From Clostridium sp. AN503 (GTDB lineage: Bacteria; Bacillota; Clostridia; Lachnospirales; Lachnospiraceae), in contig NZ_JBFDTP010000001.1 in assembly GCF_040719375.1 (NCBI RefSeq), forward strand, positions 1,426,001-1,490,000: 64,000 nucleotides of DNA, given 5' to 3'. Position numbers and translations under genes: made by a program. The notes beneath the pieces were generated by a model that was not told the origin of the DNA, ran no database searches, and worked only from the letters and a program-made list of their open reading frames with translations. The stretch's first letter is position 1. Every line of letters starts with the position of its first letter. This document shows, piece by piece, positions 19,502 through 27,954 of the stretch.

Positions 19502-20512
19502 TTAAATACACAGAACGGTGGAATCGCGGACGATCAATTCGGTGTCCAGTATGATCTGTTTGACCTCGGCCTTTGGATTGGTGATTTTTTCGATCAGCAG
19601 CTCGCAGGACTGGTAGCCTATCTGGAAACAGGGCTGTTCGATGGTGGTGATGGTCGGGGTGATCATGGTGGTCAGTTCTATGTTGTCAAAGCCGACTACG
19701 GAGACGTCGTGGGGAACGTCCAGCTTTAGCTGTTTGGCGGCATTGATGGCGCCTACGGCCAACAGGTCGGAGCAGGCAAAGATCGCGTCCGGACGGTTGG
19801 GAAGGCTGAGCATGTGGCAGGCATTGGAGAGGGCAAGCTGGTAGTCGATGGCTGAGAGGTGGACGACCCAGGCGGGATTGACCTCCAGGCCGGCTGCCTG
19901 CAGGGCTTCTGTATAGCCCTTCTCGCGGTGCCTTGAGTATTTGAAATTCATGTTTCCGTTGATGAAGCCGATCTTCTTCCGTCCGGTGGAGATCAGGTAG
20001 TTGACGGCCTTCCGGGCGGCGGCTACGTCATCGATGCTGACATAGGATACCCCGTAATCTTCCGCGTACTCGGAACACATCACCACCGGACAGCGCAGGG
20101 CCAGCTCGCTGAGCAGCTCTGGACGTGGCACGGAGGCCAGGATCAGGATGCCTGCGATGGAGGCATTTTTCAGGATATTGGTATAGTCGTTGCTGTCAGT
20201 GTAAAAGTTCCGGGCCTGGAGGATCAGCACGTCATAGCCCTGGGCATCGGCTGCTTTCTGGATGCCGCTGATGATCGGGTTGTTGAACGGATTGTTTAAG
20301 TCCGGCAGGCATATCAGGATGATCTTGCTGTCCGCGCAGGACAGGGGGGTGAGGGACTTGGGCAGAAAGTTTAGCTGCTCCATGGCCTTTAATACTTTTT
20401 GCCGGGTGTCCGGTTTCACGTTATCTTTGTGATTGATGATTCTTGATACAGTGGCAATCGATACGTTTGCCATGTCTGCAATTTCCTGTATCGTAACTTT
20501 TTCTGAACTCAT
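19502..20512 (-). CDS. LacI-family transcriptional regulator of the glycoside locus
   Basis: 336 residues. The N-terminal helix-turn-helix is clear (T-I-Q-E-I-A-D-M-A-N-V-S-I-A-T-V-S-R), followed by the hinge and a sugar-binding-protein-like effector domain (V-V-G-F-D-N-I-E-L near the end). Start chosen at 20512 because GGGAGGA lies six bases upstream; the frame is open a little further. It sits between two rightward genes that each carry the TGTAAA-type palindrome, and its own promoter overlaps related half-sites. It therefore probably represses both neighbours and itself. The effector is unknown but likely a sugar or glycoside. Confidence 0.88.
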   Translation of the reverse strand: MSSEKVTIQEIADMANVSIATVSRIINHKDNVKPDTRQKVLKAMEQLNFLPKSLTPLSCADSKIILICLPDLNNPFNNPIISGIQKAADAQGYDVLILQARNFYTDSNDYTNILKNASIAGILILASVPRPELLSELALRCPVVMCSEYAEDYGVSYVSIDDVAAARKAVNYLISTGRKKIGFINGNMNFKYSRHREKGYTEALQAAGLEVNPAWVVHLSAIDYQLALSNACHMLSLPNRPDAIFACSDLLAVGAINAAKQLKLDVPHDVSVVGFDNIELTTMITPTITTIEQPCFQIGYQSCELLIEKITNPKAEVKQIILDTELIVRDSTVLCI

Positions 20513-20575
20513 ATGCGTCCTCCCAAATATCAATGGCAGCGGTCAATGCAGGTCTGGCGGCTGCCTTCTTATATC

Positions 20576-20604
20576 ATTATAATCGCCGTTTGTGTTAATG
20601 TAAA
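20576..20604 (-). promoter_or_regulatory. Promoter of the LacI gene overlapping operator half-sites
   Basis: On the minus strand, TTTACA (20604-20599), a 17-base spacer and TATAAT (20581-20576). The -35 box is itself a TTTACA half-site, and further TGTAAA half-sites lie at 20613-20618, 20635-20640 and 20642-20647; the first of these forms a near-palindrome with TTTTCA at 20621-20626. This fits autoregulation. Confidence 0.5.
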
Positions 20605-20771
20605 GGATGAAATGTAAAATTTTTCATAATCAAATGTAAAATGTAAAAAATGTATGAAAAATTGGGAATGCATATAAAAAAGAAACAAGTAGTACCAAAT
20701 AATATATTGACAAAAATAATAAAAAATAATCAGTAATACGAATAAAATAGTGCAATATAACGAAAAGATGC

Positions 20772-20800
20772 TTGACTTACCCGTGCTGTTATGATATATT
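20772..20800 (+). promoter_or_regulatory. Sigma-A promoter of the oxidoreductase/ABC operon
   Basis: TTGACT at 20772-20777, a 17-base spacer and TATATT at 20795-20800. Two palindromes lie immediately downstream. Confidence 0.65.
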
Positions 20801-20813
20801 ATGGATATGAAAA

Positions 20814-20840
20814 ATTTACGTAAATATGTAAAAATTTACA
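20814..20840. promoter_or_regulatory. Operator pair before the oxidoreductase gene (TGTAAA-NN-TTTACA, copy 2)
   Basis: Perfect palindrome ATTTACGTAAAT at 20814-20825 and TGTAAAAATTTACA at 20827-20840, placed 14-40 bases after the -10 box. The second matches the copy at 18589-18602 in both arms. The position suggests repression by blocking promoter clearance. Confidence 0.6.
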
Positions 20841-20865
20841 GTAAAAAATCTGAGAGGGGAGAAAG

Positions 20866-22041
20866 ATGACAACACTGGATATTGCGGTTGTGGGAGGGGG
20901 TTTTATTGGATTACAACATATTGAAGCCATACGAAGGATTCCAGGACTGCGGGTGAAGGCGCTGGTTGAACCGAACCGGGAGCTTGGAAGGAAAGTGGCA
21001 GCTTCCATGGATATCCCGGAGTACTACAGCAGCACAGAAGAACTGCTCAAATACAGTAAGGTGGATGCGGTGCATAACTGCACGCCCAGCAACATGCATT
21101 ATCCGGTCTGTAAGGAGCTTATTGCAGGAGGGATCCATGTTTTCTGTGAAAAGCCTCTGACGCTGACAGTTCCGGAGGCGGAGGAGCTGACGGAGCTGGC
21201 GGCAGCCAGTAAGGTTGGCGCGGGAGTGGATTTCGTCTATCGCCAGAATGCCATGGTCCGGGAGATGTGGGAAAGAATAAAAGGCAACCGGGTGGGGAAG
21301 ATCCTGACCATAGATGCGGAGTATCTGCAGGACTGGATGATGTATGAGACGGATTATGACTGGCGGCTTGACCCGGCTGTGGGAGGAAGGTCGCGGGCGG
21401 CAGCGGACATCGGTTCCCATTGTTTTGATGCGGTGCAGTTTTTGTGCGGGGAGAGGATCACGGAAGTGTTCGCGCATTTCCTGACGGTCTACCCGGTGAG
21501 AAGGAAGACAGAGAAGAAAAGCACATTTTCTGGAGCGGGCACAGGCGCGGATCAGGCGGCCCCGGGGTGTTCGGAGCCTGTCCGGGTGGAGAATGAGGAC
21601 GCTGCCTATATCCTGTTTAAGACGGAGAGCGGGATTGAGGGTATGGTCCATGTGTCACAGGTACGGGCAGGGAAGAAGAATGCTTTTTCGATCGCCGTCG
21701 GAGGGGACCGGGGATCTTTAAACTGGGACCAGGAATATCCGGATAAGCTGTGGATCGGGGACAGGGAACAGGGAAATACGCTTATCTACGCGTCCTCCGG
21801 GTTTTTGTCGGCTGAGGCGGGAGCATACGCTCCTCTTCCGGCAGGGCATCCCATAGGATGGGCGGACGCTTTAAAGAAGGGGATCGAGCTGTTTTATCAG
21901 TCCATCCGGGAAGGCACATTTACGAATGTAGAGCAGAAATACCCTACGTTCAGGGAAGCGGCTTACGTGATGAAGATAGTGGATGCCTGTTTGAGAAGCG
22001 ATGCGCTGGGGCGCTGGGTAAAGGTTTTGGAGGACTCATAA
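20866..22041 (+). CDS. Gfo/Idh/MocA-family NAD(P)-dependent oxidoreductase (copy 1)
   Basis: 391 residues. The N-terminal Rossmann fold begins V-V-G-G-G-F-I-G, followed by the family hallmark C-E-K-P-L near residue 95 and a C-terminal alpha/beta domain with D-I-G-S-H-C-F-D, whose Asp/His are the usual catalytic pair region. A short Ser/Gly/Ala-rich insertion lies at about 210-235. Members oxidise sugars, inositols or glycosides, often at C3. It opens the operon with the NitT/TauT-type importer and is controlled by the operator pair just upstream. GAGGGGAG precedes the ATG. Confidence 0.85.
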   Translation: MTTLDIAVVGGGFIGLQHIEAIRRIPGLRVKALVEPNRELGRKVAASMDIPEYYSSTEELLKYSKVDAVHNCTPSNMHYPVCKELIAGGIHVFCEKPLTLTVPEAEELTELAAASKVGAGVDFVYRQNAMVREMWERIKGNRVGKILTIDAEYLQDWMMYETDYDWRLDPAVGGRSRAAADIGSHCFDAVQFLCGERITEVFAHFLTVYPVRRKTEKKSTFSGAGTGADQAAPGCSEPVRVENEDAAYILFKTESGIEGMVHVSQVRAGKKNAFSIAVGGDRGSLNWDQEYPDKLWIGDREQGNTLIYASSGFLSAEAGAYAPLPAGHPIGWADALKKGIELFYQSIREGTFTNVEQKYPTFREAAYVMKIVDACLRSDALGRWVKVLEDS

Positions 22042-22110
22042 AAACGTACTGATTTGAAAGCAATGACTTGTTTTCAAACAAAATAAACCATTCCAAGAGG
22101 AGGAAAGAAC

Positions 22111-23292
22111 ATGAAAAAAAGACAGATGATGAGAGCGGCGGCAGTAGTTGTTTCCATGGCTATGACGGCGGCTTCCCTGACAGCCTGCGGCGGTTCGGGG
22201 GCAAAAGAGACGCCGGCGGCAACCGCAAAGGAGGCTGCACCGGAAAGCAAGGCGGAGGCGCCTGCTGAAGCTGCGTCTGCTGAAGGAGCGGATGCTGTAA
22301 AAACGGATTATTTAGCAAACGATCCGCTGCGTGTCGGTACCATGCCTCATCAGATGGGAGTTTCCCTGTGGTATGCGGATAAGAATGACCTGTTTAAGGA
22401 AGCCGGGATCAATGTAGATTTAGCGATGTTCTCAGGCGGCGCTGCCATCAACGAGGCGATCGGCGCGGGCGAGCTGGACGGCGCGATCAGCGGTCTGGCT
22501 ACGGTATATGCGCTGGCAAACAACCTGGTGACGATGGTAGGCGAGGTGGATACGGCCGGAGCGGACGGCATTGTTGTCAGGAACGACAGTGACATCCTTG
22601 CGCATAAGGGCGAGATTGAGGGAAAACCTGAAATGTACGGTTCTGCGGACACGCTGAAAGGGAAGAGCTACGTCTGCCAGCTTGGACAAGCCCAGCAGTT
22701 TTATGTCAGCAAATACATTTCCCAGTTTGGACTGACGGACGATGATATCACCTTTATCAACATGGAAGATGCGTCTGGTTACCAGGCATTTATGTCCGGA
22801 GAAGGCGATGTGATCGGTACCAAGATGCCTTATATCTATACCATGGCTGTGGAGGGGGACTATACGATCTGTGCAAGCGTGGAGGATGCGACGGGCATCA
22901 AGATCAAAGACTGTGTTATCTTCTCGCCGGCAGTGATCGGGGAGCGCAGGGATGAGATCAAGATATTCCTTCAGGTCATCTACGGCGTGATCGACAAGAT
23001 GGAGGCAGATCCGGCATTCCGCAAGGAAGTGGTAAAGGAGTTCTACGGGGAAAACGGCATTCAGTTTGTAGAAGAGCAGTTGGACTATGAGCTGGAGAAG
23101 AATGAGCTGCTTGGCAGTAAGGTCCAGGGTTCTGCAGAATATATGATCGGCGACGGTATGCAGTCTGTTGCAGATTTCTATGGCACCGTGGGAACCATCG
23201 ATCCGGCGAATGTGGACAATGTTTACAAGAATTATGACAATACGCTCATTTCGGAAGCGCTGGGAGTAGAGGTAAAGAAATTCAGTAAGTAA
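22111..23292 (+). CDS. ABC transporter substrate-binding lipoprotein, NitT/TauT (NMT1/ThiY-like) type
   Basis: 393 residues. Lipobox L-T-A-C (Cys26), Ala/Glu-rich linker, then a type-2 periplasmic-binding fold resembling SsuA/TauA/ThiY proteins: R-V-G-T-M-P near residue 71, and an early A-G-I-N-V-D-L-A-M-F-S-G-G-A-A segment in which Gly-Gly-Ala lies in the usual ligand loop. AGGAGG precedes the ATG. Two permeases and two ATPases follow. The family binds small organic anions or heterocycles rather than free sugars, so a modified glycoside or aglycone-bearing ligand is conceivable (inference). Confidence 0.85.
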   Translation: MKKRQMMRAAAVVVSMAMTAASLTACGGSGAKETPAATAKEAAPESKAEAPAEAASAEGADAVKTDYLANDPLRVGTMPHQMGVSLWYADKNDLFKEAGINVDLAMFSGGAAINEAIGAGELDGAISGLATVYALANNLVTMVGEVDTAGADGIVVRNDSDILAHKGEIEGKPEMYGSADTLKGKSYVCQLGQAQQFYVSKYISQFGLTDDDITFINMEDASGYQAFMSGEGDVIGTKMPYIYTMAVEGDYTICASVEDATGIKIKDCVIFSPAVIGERRDEIKIFLQVIYGVIDKMEADPAFRKEVVKEFYGENGIQFVEEQLDYELEKNELLGSKVQGSAEYMIGDGMQSVADFYGTVGTIDPANVDNVYKNYDNTLISEALGVEVKKFSK

Positions 23293-23358
23293 TGGGGACT
23301 TTAATGAAATGTGGGGCTGCCTGACCGGGCGGCCTCATATAGAAAGAGGGGGTTTACG

Positions 23359-24147
23359 TTGAAGAAAGAGAAAAACGGGTTCTATTTTCTGCTCTCCTGC
23401 ATGTCAGTTGCGCTGTTTTTGCTGATCTGGTATTTCTGCACGGATGTGCTGCATCTGACTACCAACATAACGCTGCCGGGGCCGGTCAAGATCGTGGAGA
23501 CCTTTATCTACAAACTGGATCATACGGCGCCGGACGGGGGGACGCTGATCCAGCATATGACGGCGAGCCTGAAGGTGGCGCTGGCGGGTTATGCTCTGGG
23601 GATCCTGATCGGGGTGCCTACGGGGATCTTTATGGCCTGGTATAAACCGGTGGATCTGCTGGTGCGTCCGGTGTTTGATTTTGTAAAGGCGGTTCCGGGC
23701 CTGGCCTGGGCGCCGCTTATGATCATTATCCTTGGGATCGGATTTACCTCCAAGGCCGTGACCATTTTCATCGCGGGCATGGTGCCGTGCGTGCTGAATT
23801 CCTACGCAGGGATCAAGCAGACAAAAGACGTACATATGTGGGTTGCCCGGACCTTTGGCGCCAGCAGGAGCCAGATGCTTTTTAAGGTGGCGATCCCCAC
23901 GGCGCTTCCGTATATCATGACCGGTATCCGCGTGGCCTTAGGGGCGTCATGGATGAGTATTGTGGCTGCGGAACTGATCGCATCCTCCCGCGGGCTTGGA
24001 TATATGATCCAGCAGTGCAGAGGTATTTACCGGCCGGATGTGATCATTGTGGGAATGCTGGCGATCGGATTCTTAGGTTCCATTCTGACCTGGATCATCG
24101 GGCTGATCGAAAAAATCGTTGTAAAGGGGAGGAGCCATGATGCGTAA
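23359..24147 (+). CDS. ABC transporter permease, SsuC/TauC type (first)
   Basis: 262 residues from the TTG at 23359, which has AAAGAGGGGG upstream; the in-frame GTG at 23311 lacks such a site. About six hydrophobic segments and an EAA-type loop (V-A-R-T-F-G-A-S-R-S-Q-M) near residue 175. The A-W-A-P-L segment is typical of SsuC-like permeases. It overlaps the start of a second, different permease by 11 bases, so the membrane part should be a heterodimer. Confidence 0.85.
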   Translation: MKKEKNGFYFLLSCMSVALFLLIWYFCTDVLHLTTNITLPGPVKIVETFIYKLDHTAPDGGTLIQHMTASLKVALAGYALGILIGVPTGIFMAWYKPVDLLVRPVFDFVKAVPGLAWAPLMIIILGIGFTSKAVTIFIAGMVPCVLNSYAGIKQTKDVHMWVARTFGASRSQMLFKVAIPTALPYIMTGIRVALGASWMSIVAAELIASSRGLGYMIQQCRGIYRPDVIIVGMLAIGFLGSILTWIIGLIEKIVVKGRSHDA

Positions 24148-24927
24148 AAAAATAGACAAAGAGTGGCTGGTCAAGCTGGGCACAACAATCCTGTCGCTGT
24201 TTCTTTTCTGCTGTATCTGGGCCGCCCTGGTTGCATGGACGGATGTGGGAAGGGCGCTGCCGGGGCCGGTGGAGACGTTTAAAAGCTTCTTTCAGCACTT
24301 TGTGGTCAAGTATGGGCCGGGACGCTGCCGCTGCATATTTTCACCAGCCTGAAGCGGATACTGATCGGTTATGTGGTCGCGGCGACAGTGGCGGTGATAC
24401 TGGGCATCATGATGGGCACCTACCGTGCGGTGGACGCCATTGTCAGCCCGCTGTTTAACATCATCCGTCCGATCCCGCCGGTGGCGTGGATCCCGTTGGC
24501 GATCCTGTGGTTCGGGATCTATGACGCTTCCAAGTACTTCCTGATCTTCCTGGCAACTTTTCTGTCGGTGCTCCAGAATGCGTATGCAGGCGCCAAGGCA
24601 GCCGACCCGGTGCTGATCGGGGCGGCAAAGATGCTGGGAGCCAGCGACAGGCATATATTTGCAACCATTGTATTTCCCGGTTCTGTGCCGTACATTGCGG
24701 CGGGGCTGCAGCTAGGCTTAAGCTCCGCGTGGGCGCAGGTGGTCGCATCCGAGATGATCCGCTCCACGGAGGGCGTTGGCTGGATCATCATCCGGGGTAT
24801 GGACAATAACGACGCATTGCAGGAGCTGGTAGGTATTCTGGTGATCGGTATTATCGGATTTGTGCTGGCTTTGATTATGAGAGGGGTGGAGACCAGATTA
24901 TGCAGATGGAACAGGCGAGGAGTTTAG
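24137..24927 (+). pseudogene. ABC transporter permease, SsuC/TauC type (second), interrupted by a frameshift
   Basis: The N-terminal part reads from ATG 24137 (GGGGAGGAGCC upstream) to a stop at 24352. The rest of a normal permease continues in another frame to 24927 with six-helix character and an EAA loop (A-A-K-M-L-G-A-S-D-R-H). The frames join naturally at about 24315-24325 if one G is restored in the GGG run, giving Y-G-A-G-T-L-P-L-H-I-F and a ~263-residue protein. A single-base deletion, a sequencing error in a homopolymer, or phase variation would explain it. Both halves are otherwise intact, and the rest of the operon looks functional. Confidence 0.8.
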
Positions 24928-25682
24928 GCGGGAAGGATATGATCTGCTGTGAGGGCGTGAGCAAGACATTTTACACAAAGACAACGAAAACGGAAGTGAT
25001 AGAAAGACTGGACCTGCATGTAAAGGAAAATGAATTCCTGGTACTGTTCGGGCCGGGGCAGTGCGGCAAGACCACGGTGCTCAACGTAATGTCGGGTCTG
25101 GAACCGGCGACGGAGGGAAAGGTGGCCGTAAACGGGAATGTCATCACAAAACCTGGGCCGGACCGGGGGTTCGTCTACCAGACGACGGCGCTGTTTCCAT
25201 GGTACACGGTTATGCAGAATGTGGAATACGGTCCGAAGGCGCGCGGGATGGGAAAGAAGGAACGCAGGGAAAAAGCCCAGTATTATATTGACCTGGTGGG
25301 CCTTAACGGTTTTGAGGACTGTTATCCGAACCAGCTTTCCGGCGGCATGCAGCAGCGCGTAGGCATTGCGCGGGCATACTGCAATGAACCGGTGGTACTG
25401 TTCATGGATGAGCCGTTCGGGCATCTGGATGCGCAGACCCGGTACCTGATGCAGGAGGAGATCATCCGTATCTGGGAGCAGGAGAAACGCACGGTCGTAT
25501 TTGTCACCAACAATATTGAGGAGGCGGTGTATCTGGCGGACCGGGTGGTGGTGCTCACCAACTGCCCGACAAAGGTAAAGACAGAGTACGCCATTGACCT
25601 GCCGCGCCCCAGAAACTATACGGAAGACGCATTTCTGGCGCTCCGGGAGGAGCTCCAGGGAGTCGTAGACAGAACACGATAG
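24900..25682 (+). CDS. ABC transporter ATPase, NitT/TauT type, with Asn in place of the switch His
   Basis: 260 residues from ATG 24900 (GAGGGGTGGA upstream; ATG 24939 is possible). Walker A is G-P-G-Q-C-G-K-T, the signature L-S-G-G-M at 146-150 is canonical, and Walker B is F-M-D-E-P. The H-loop reads V-T-N-N-I-E-E, so residue 204 is Asn where His is expected. It overlaps the permease gene by 28 bases. The next gene is a second ATPase with the opposite defect, so the two probably work as an asymmetric pair. Membrane-associated on the cytoplasmic side. Confidence 0.85.
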   Translation: MQMEQARSLGGKDMICCEGVSKTFYTKTTKTEVIERLDLHVKENEFLVLFGPGQCGKTTVLNVMSGLEPATEGKVAVNGNVITKPGPDRGFVYQTTALFPWYTVMQNVEYGPKARGMGKKERREKAQYYIDLVGLNGFEDCYPNQLSGGMQQRVGIARAYCNEPVVLFMDEPFGHLDAQTRYLMQEEIIRIWEQEKRTVVFVTNNIEEAVYLADRVVVLTNCPTKVKTEYAIDLPRPRNYTEDAFLALREELQGVVDRTR

Positions 25683-25696
25683 GAGAGGTGGCAGAT

Positions 25697-26437
25697 ATGG
25701 CAGAGGCAAAGGTAAAGGTGCAGAACCTGACAAAAAAATTCGGGGATCTGCTGGTACTTGACAATGTGTCATTTGAAGTGAAAAAAGGCGAGTTTTTATG
25801 TGTGGTGGGGCCGACTGGATGTGGAAAGACTACGTTTTTAAACTGCCTTACAAAGCTCTATGAGCCGACGGCAGGCGAGATCCTGATCGACGGGGAACCG
25901 GTGGACTTGAGAAAACATAATGTATCTTATATTTTTCAGGAGTACTCCACCATGCCGTGGCTGAATGTGGAGGAGAATATCGCGTTTGGTCTTCGGATCA
26001 AACACCGGACGGAGCAGGAGATCCGGGAGAGCGTGGATGAAGTGGTGGAGATGGTGGGCCTTCAAAAGTACAGGAAATACTATCCGAACCAGCTTTCAGC
26101 CAGTATGCTCCAGCGGGTGGTGATCGCCAGGGCGTTTGCCACAAAGCCGGATATCCTTCTGATGGACGAGCCTTACGGGCAGTTGGATATTGAGCTTCGG
26201 TTCAAGCTGGAGGATGAGCTGATCGGCATCTGGGAGAAGTTAGGGACCACGATCATCTTTATCACGCACAACATTGAGGAAGCGGTATATGTGAGTGAGA
26301 ATATCCTGGTCCTGACCAACAAACCGACCACCATCAAAAGCCGGGTGGAGAATCATCTGGCAAGGCCGCGGACGGTGACGGCCAGGGAATTTATCGATGT
26401 GAGGGAACATGTGACCGAGTTGATCAAATGGTGGTAG
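25697..26437 (+). CDS. ABC transporter ATPase, NitT/TauT type, with altered signature motif
   Basis: 246 residues from ATG 25697 (AGGAGAGG eight bases upstream; GTG 25688 rejected). Walker A G-P-T-G-C-G-K-T, Walker B L-M-D-E-P and switch T-H-N-I with His191 are intact. The ABC signature is L-S-A-S-M at 133-137 instead of L-S-G-G-x, so both signature glycines are replaced. The preceding ATPase keeps its signature but lacks the switch His, giving one canonical and one degenerate composite ATP site if they pair. Confidence 0.85.
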   Translation: MAEAKVKVQNLTKKFGDLLVLDNVSFEVKKGEFLCVVGPTGCGKTTFLNCLTKLYEPTAGEILIDGEPVDLRKHNVSYIFQEYSTMPWLNVEENIAFGLRIKHRTEQEIRESVDEVVEMVGLQKYRKYYPNQLSASMLQRVVIARAFATKPDILLMDEPYGQLDIELRFKLEDELIGIWEKLGTTIIFITHNIEEAVYVSENILVLTNKPTTIKSRVENHLARPRTVTAREFIDVREHVTELIKWW

Positions 26438-26449
26438 GAGGAAAAGGCG

Positions 26450-26953
26450 ACGAACGATAAGAAGAAACTGAACAATATCATTTGGGATGAAGAACACTGG
26501 CGTTTTCCGGATTTTACCTATGAGGATGCGGTGCGGCTGTCACAGGAGGTCTTTGCGCTGGCAATGGAGGAAAAGGCCGGGATCTGTTATCAGGTTGTGG
26601 TGAACGGCTTTACCGCAGTCCGGTGCTTCCTGACAGGAACAGATGAGAGCAATATTGTCTGGCTGGAGCGGAAGAAAAACACAGTGCTGAAAAGCCGCAG
26701 ATCCTCTCTGCGCTGCGGGCTGGAGGCGGAGGCAGCAGGAAGCCTGGAGCCGTGGCAGGAGGATGAAGAGCTGTATGTGATACGGGGCGGCGGATATCCG
26801 ATCTGGAGACAGGACGGGACTTTTGTGGGAGCGCTTTGCATATCCGGGCTTCATCATGAGGAGGATCACCGGATGGCGGCAGAGGCAGTCCGGCGTTACG
26901 CAGAGCGGAGAAAGGAGACGGGGCATGAGGGCAGCGGTATTGACAGGGGTTAG
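26450..26953 (+). CDS. UPF0303 (YBR137W-like) protein with apparent ACG start
   Basis: The frame after the stop at 26435 contains no ATG, GTG or TTG until GTG 26531, yet the conserved family N-terminus (W-R-F-P-D-F-T-Y-E-D-A) lies upstream of that. A perfect AGGAGG at 26436-26441 points with eight-base spacing to ACG at 26450, so translation from ACG, or a recent ATG-to-ACG change, is proposed (167 residues). Other family landmarks: W-L-E-R-K, S-S after it, G-G-G-Y-P-I and C-I-S-G-L-x-x-E-E-D-H. The family is related to GlcG/HbpS-like folds; its role here is unknown. Confidence 0.65.
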   Translation, partial: TNDKKKLNNIIWDEEHWRFPDFTYEDAVRLSQEVFALAMEEKAGICYQVVVNGFTAVRCFLTGTDESNIVWLERKKNTVLKSRRSSLRCGLEAEAAGSLEPWQEDEELYVIRGGGYPIWRQDGTFVGALCISGLHHEEDHRMAAEAVRRYAERRKETGHEGSGIDRG

Positions 26954-27887
26954 GACCATGAGTATACAGGAGGTTCCGGAACCACAGATCACAAAAGCGA
27001 ACCAGATCAAGGTCCGGGTGCTGGTCTGCGGCCTGTGCGCGTCGGAGACCGAGTGCTGGACCGGGGAGAAGGACAGCATCGGCAGGATCATTGGCCATGA
27101 GCCGGTGGGGATTGTGGTGGACAAGGGAGCGGAGGTTACAGATTTTGAGATCGGCGACCGGGTGGCTGCGGGATTCTGTCATTTCGCATTCGCGGATTAC
27201 GTGGTCCAGGATACTTCGCTCTTTGCGAAGGTGCCGGACTGGCTCAGGGATGAGGAAGCTATCGGAGAACCGCCGTCCTGCGTCCTGGGGGCGGTACAGA
27301 GAGTGCCGTTGGATTTTGGAAGCCGTGCGGCGGTTGTGGGCTGCGGTTATATGGGGCTTATGGTCATCCGTATGCTGAAACTGCGGGGCTGCGCCAGCAT
27401 TACAGCGGTGGACAGCCAACAGCCCGCACTTGAAAATGCTTTGAAATACGGGGCGGATGAGGTCTATACGCCATCTGAGCTTAGGGCGGAGCATTTTGTG
27501 GACGGGTTTAACGACCGGACGTTTGTGGACGGATTTGACGCGGTGTTCGAGGTGACAGGGAATGAGCAGGCTCTTAAGATGGCGTCCAGGATGGTGAAGG
27601 GACACGGCTATCTGGAGATTGTGGGATTTCACACGGGTTCCCGGGAGATCGATGTAAGGCTCTGGAACATGAAAGGGTTGAATGTCATCAATGGTCATGA
27701 CAAGCGGATGAGGATGCGCGGCAAATATATCCGGGCGTATATGGAGATGGTGCGCTGTAAAAAGGCGGATTTCGGGGACCTGATCACCAACGGCTATGCT
27801 TTGGAGGATATTGACCAGGGATTTTCCGATATGGTTAACCGGGCGCCGGGGTATATCAAAGGGTATATCCGCGTAAATGAAGCATGA
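26925..27887 (+). CDS. Zinc-dependent medium-chain dehydrogenase-like protein
   Basis: 320 residues from ATG 26925 (AAAGGAG eight bases upstream), overlapping the UPF0303 gene by 29 bases. The GroES-like N-terminal domain has C-G-L-C-A-S-E and G-H-E-P, the catalytic zinc Cys and His/Glu, but the four-Cys structural zinc lobe is missing, and the protein is shorter than typical sorbitol dehydrogenases. The Rossmann motif is V-V-G-C-G-Y-M-G. It probably oxidises or reduces a polyol or sugar-derived alcohol in the pathway. Confidence 0.8.
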   Translation: MRAAVLTGVRTMSIQEVPEPQITKANQIKVRVLVCGLCASETECWTGEKDSIGRIIGHEPVGIVVDKGAEVTDFEIGDRVAAGFCHFAFADYVVQDTSLFAKVPDWLRDEEAIGEPPSCVLGAVQRVPLDFGSRAAVVGCGYMGLMVIRMLKLRGCASITAVDSQQPALENALKYGADEVYTPSELRAEHFVDGFNDRTFVDGFDAVFEVTGNEQALKMASRMVKGHGYLEIVGFHTGSREIDVRLWNMKGLNVINGHDKRMRMRGKYIRAYMEMVRCKKADFGDLITNGYALEDIDQGFSDMVNRAPGYIKGYIRVNEA

Positions 27888-27954
27888 TGGGAAGAGCGTA
27901 CAGCAGGGATGCTGTCCTGGAATATGTACAGCAGAAGAAAGGGATGGATGCAGT

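Noticed and set aside
24137..24927. Programmed ribosomal frameshifting in the second permease
   Set aside because: No slippery heptamer with a downstream pseudoknot was seen at the junction; a simple one-base loss in a G run explains it better.
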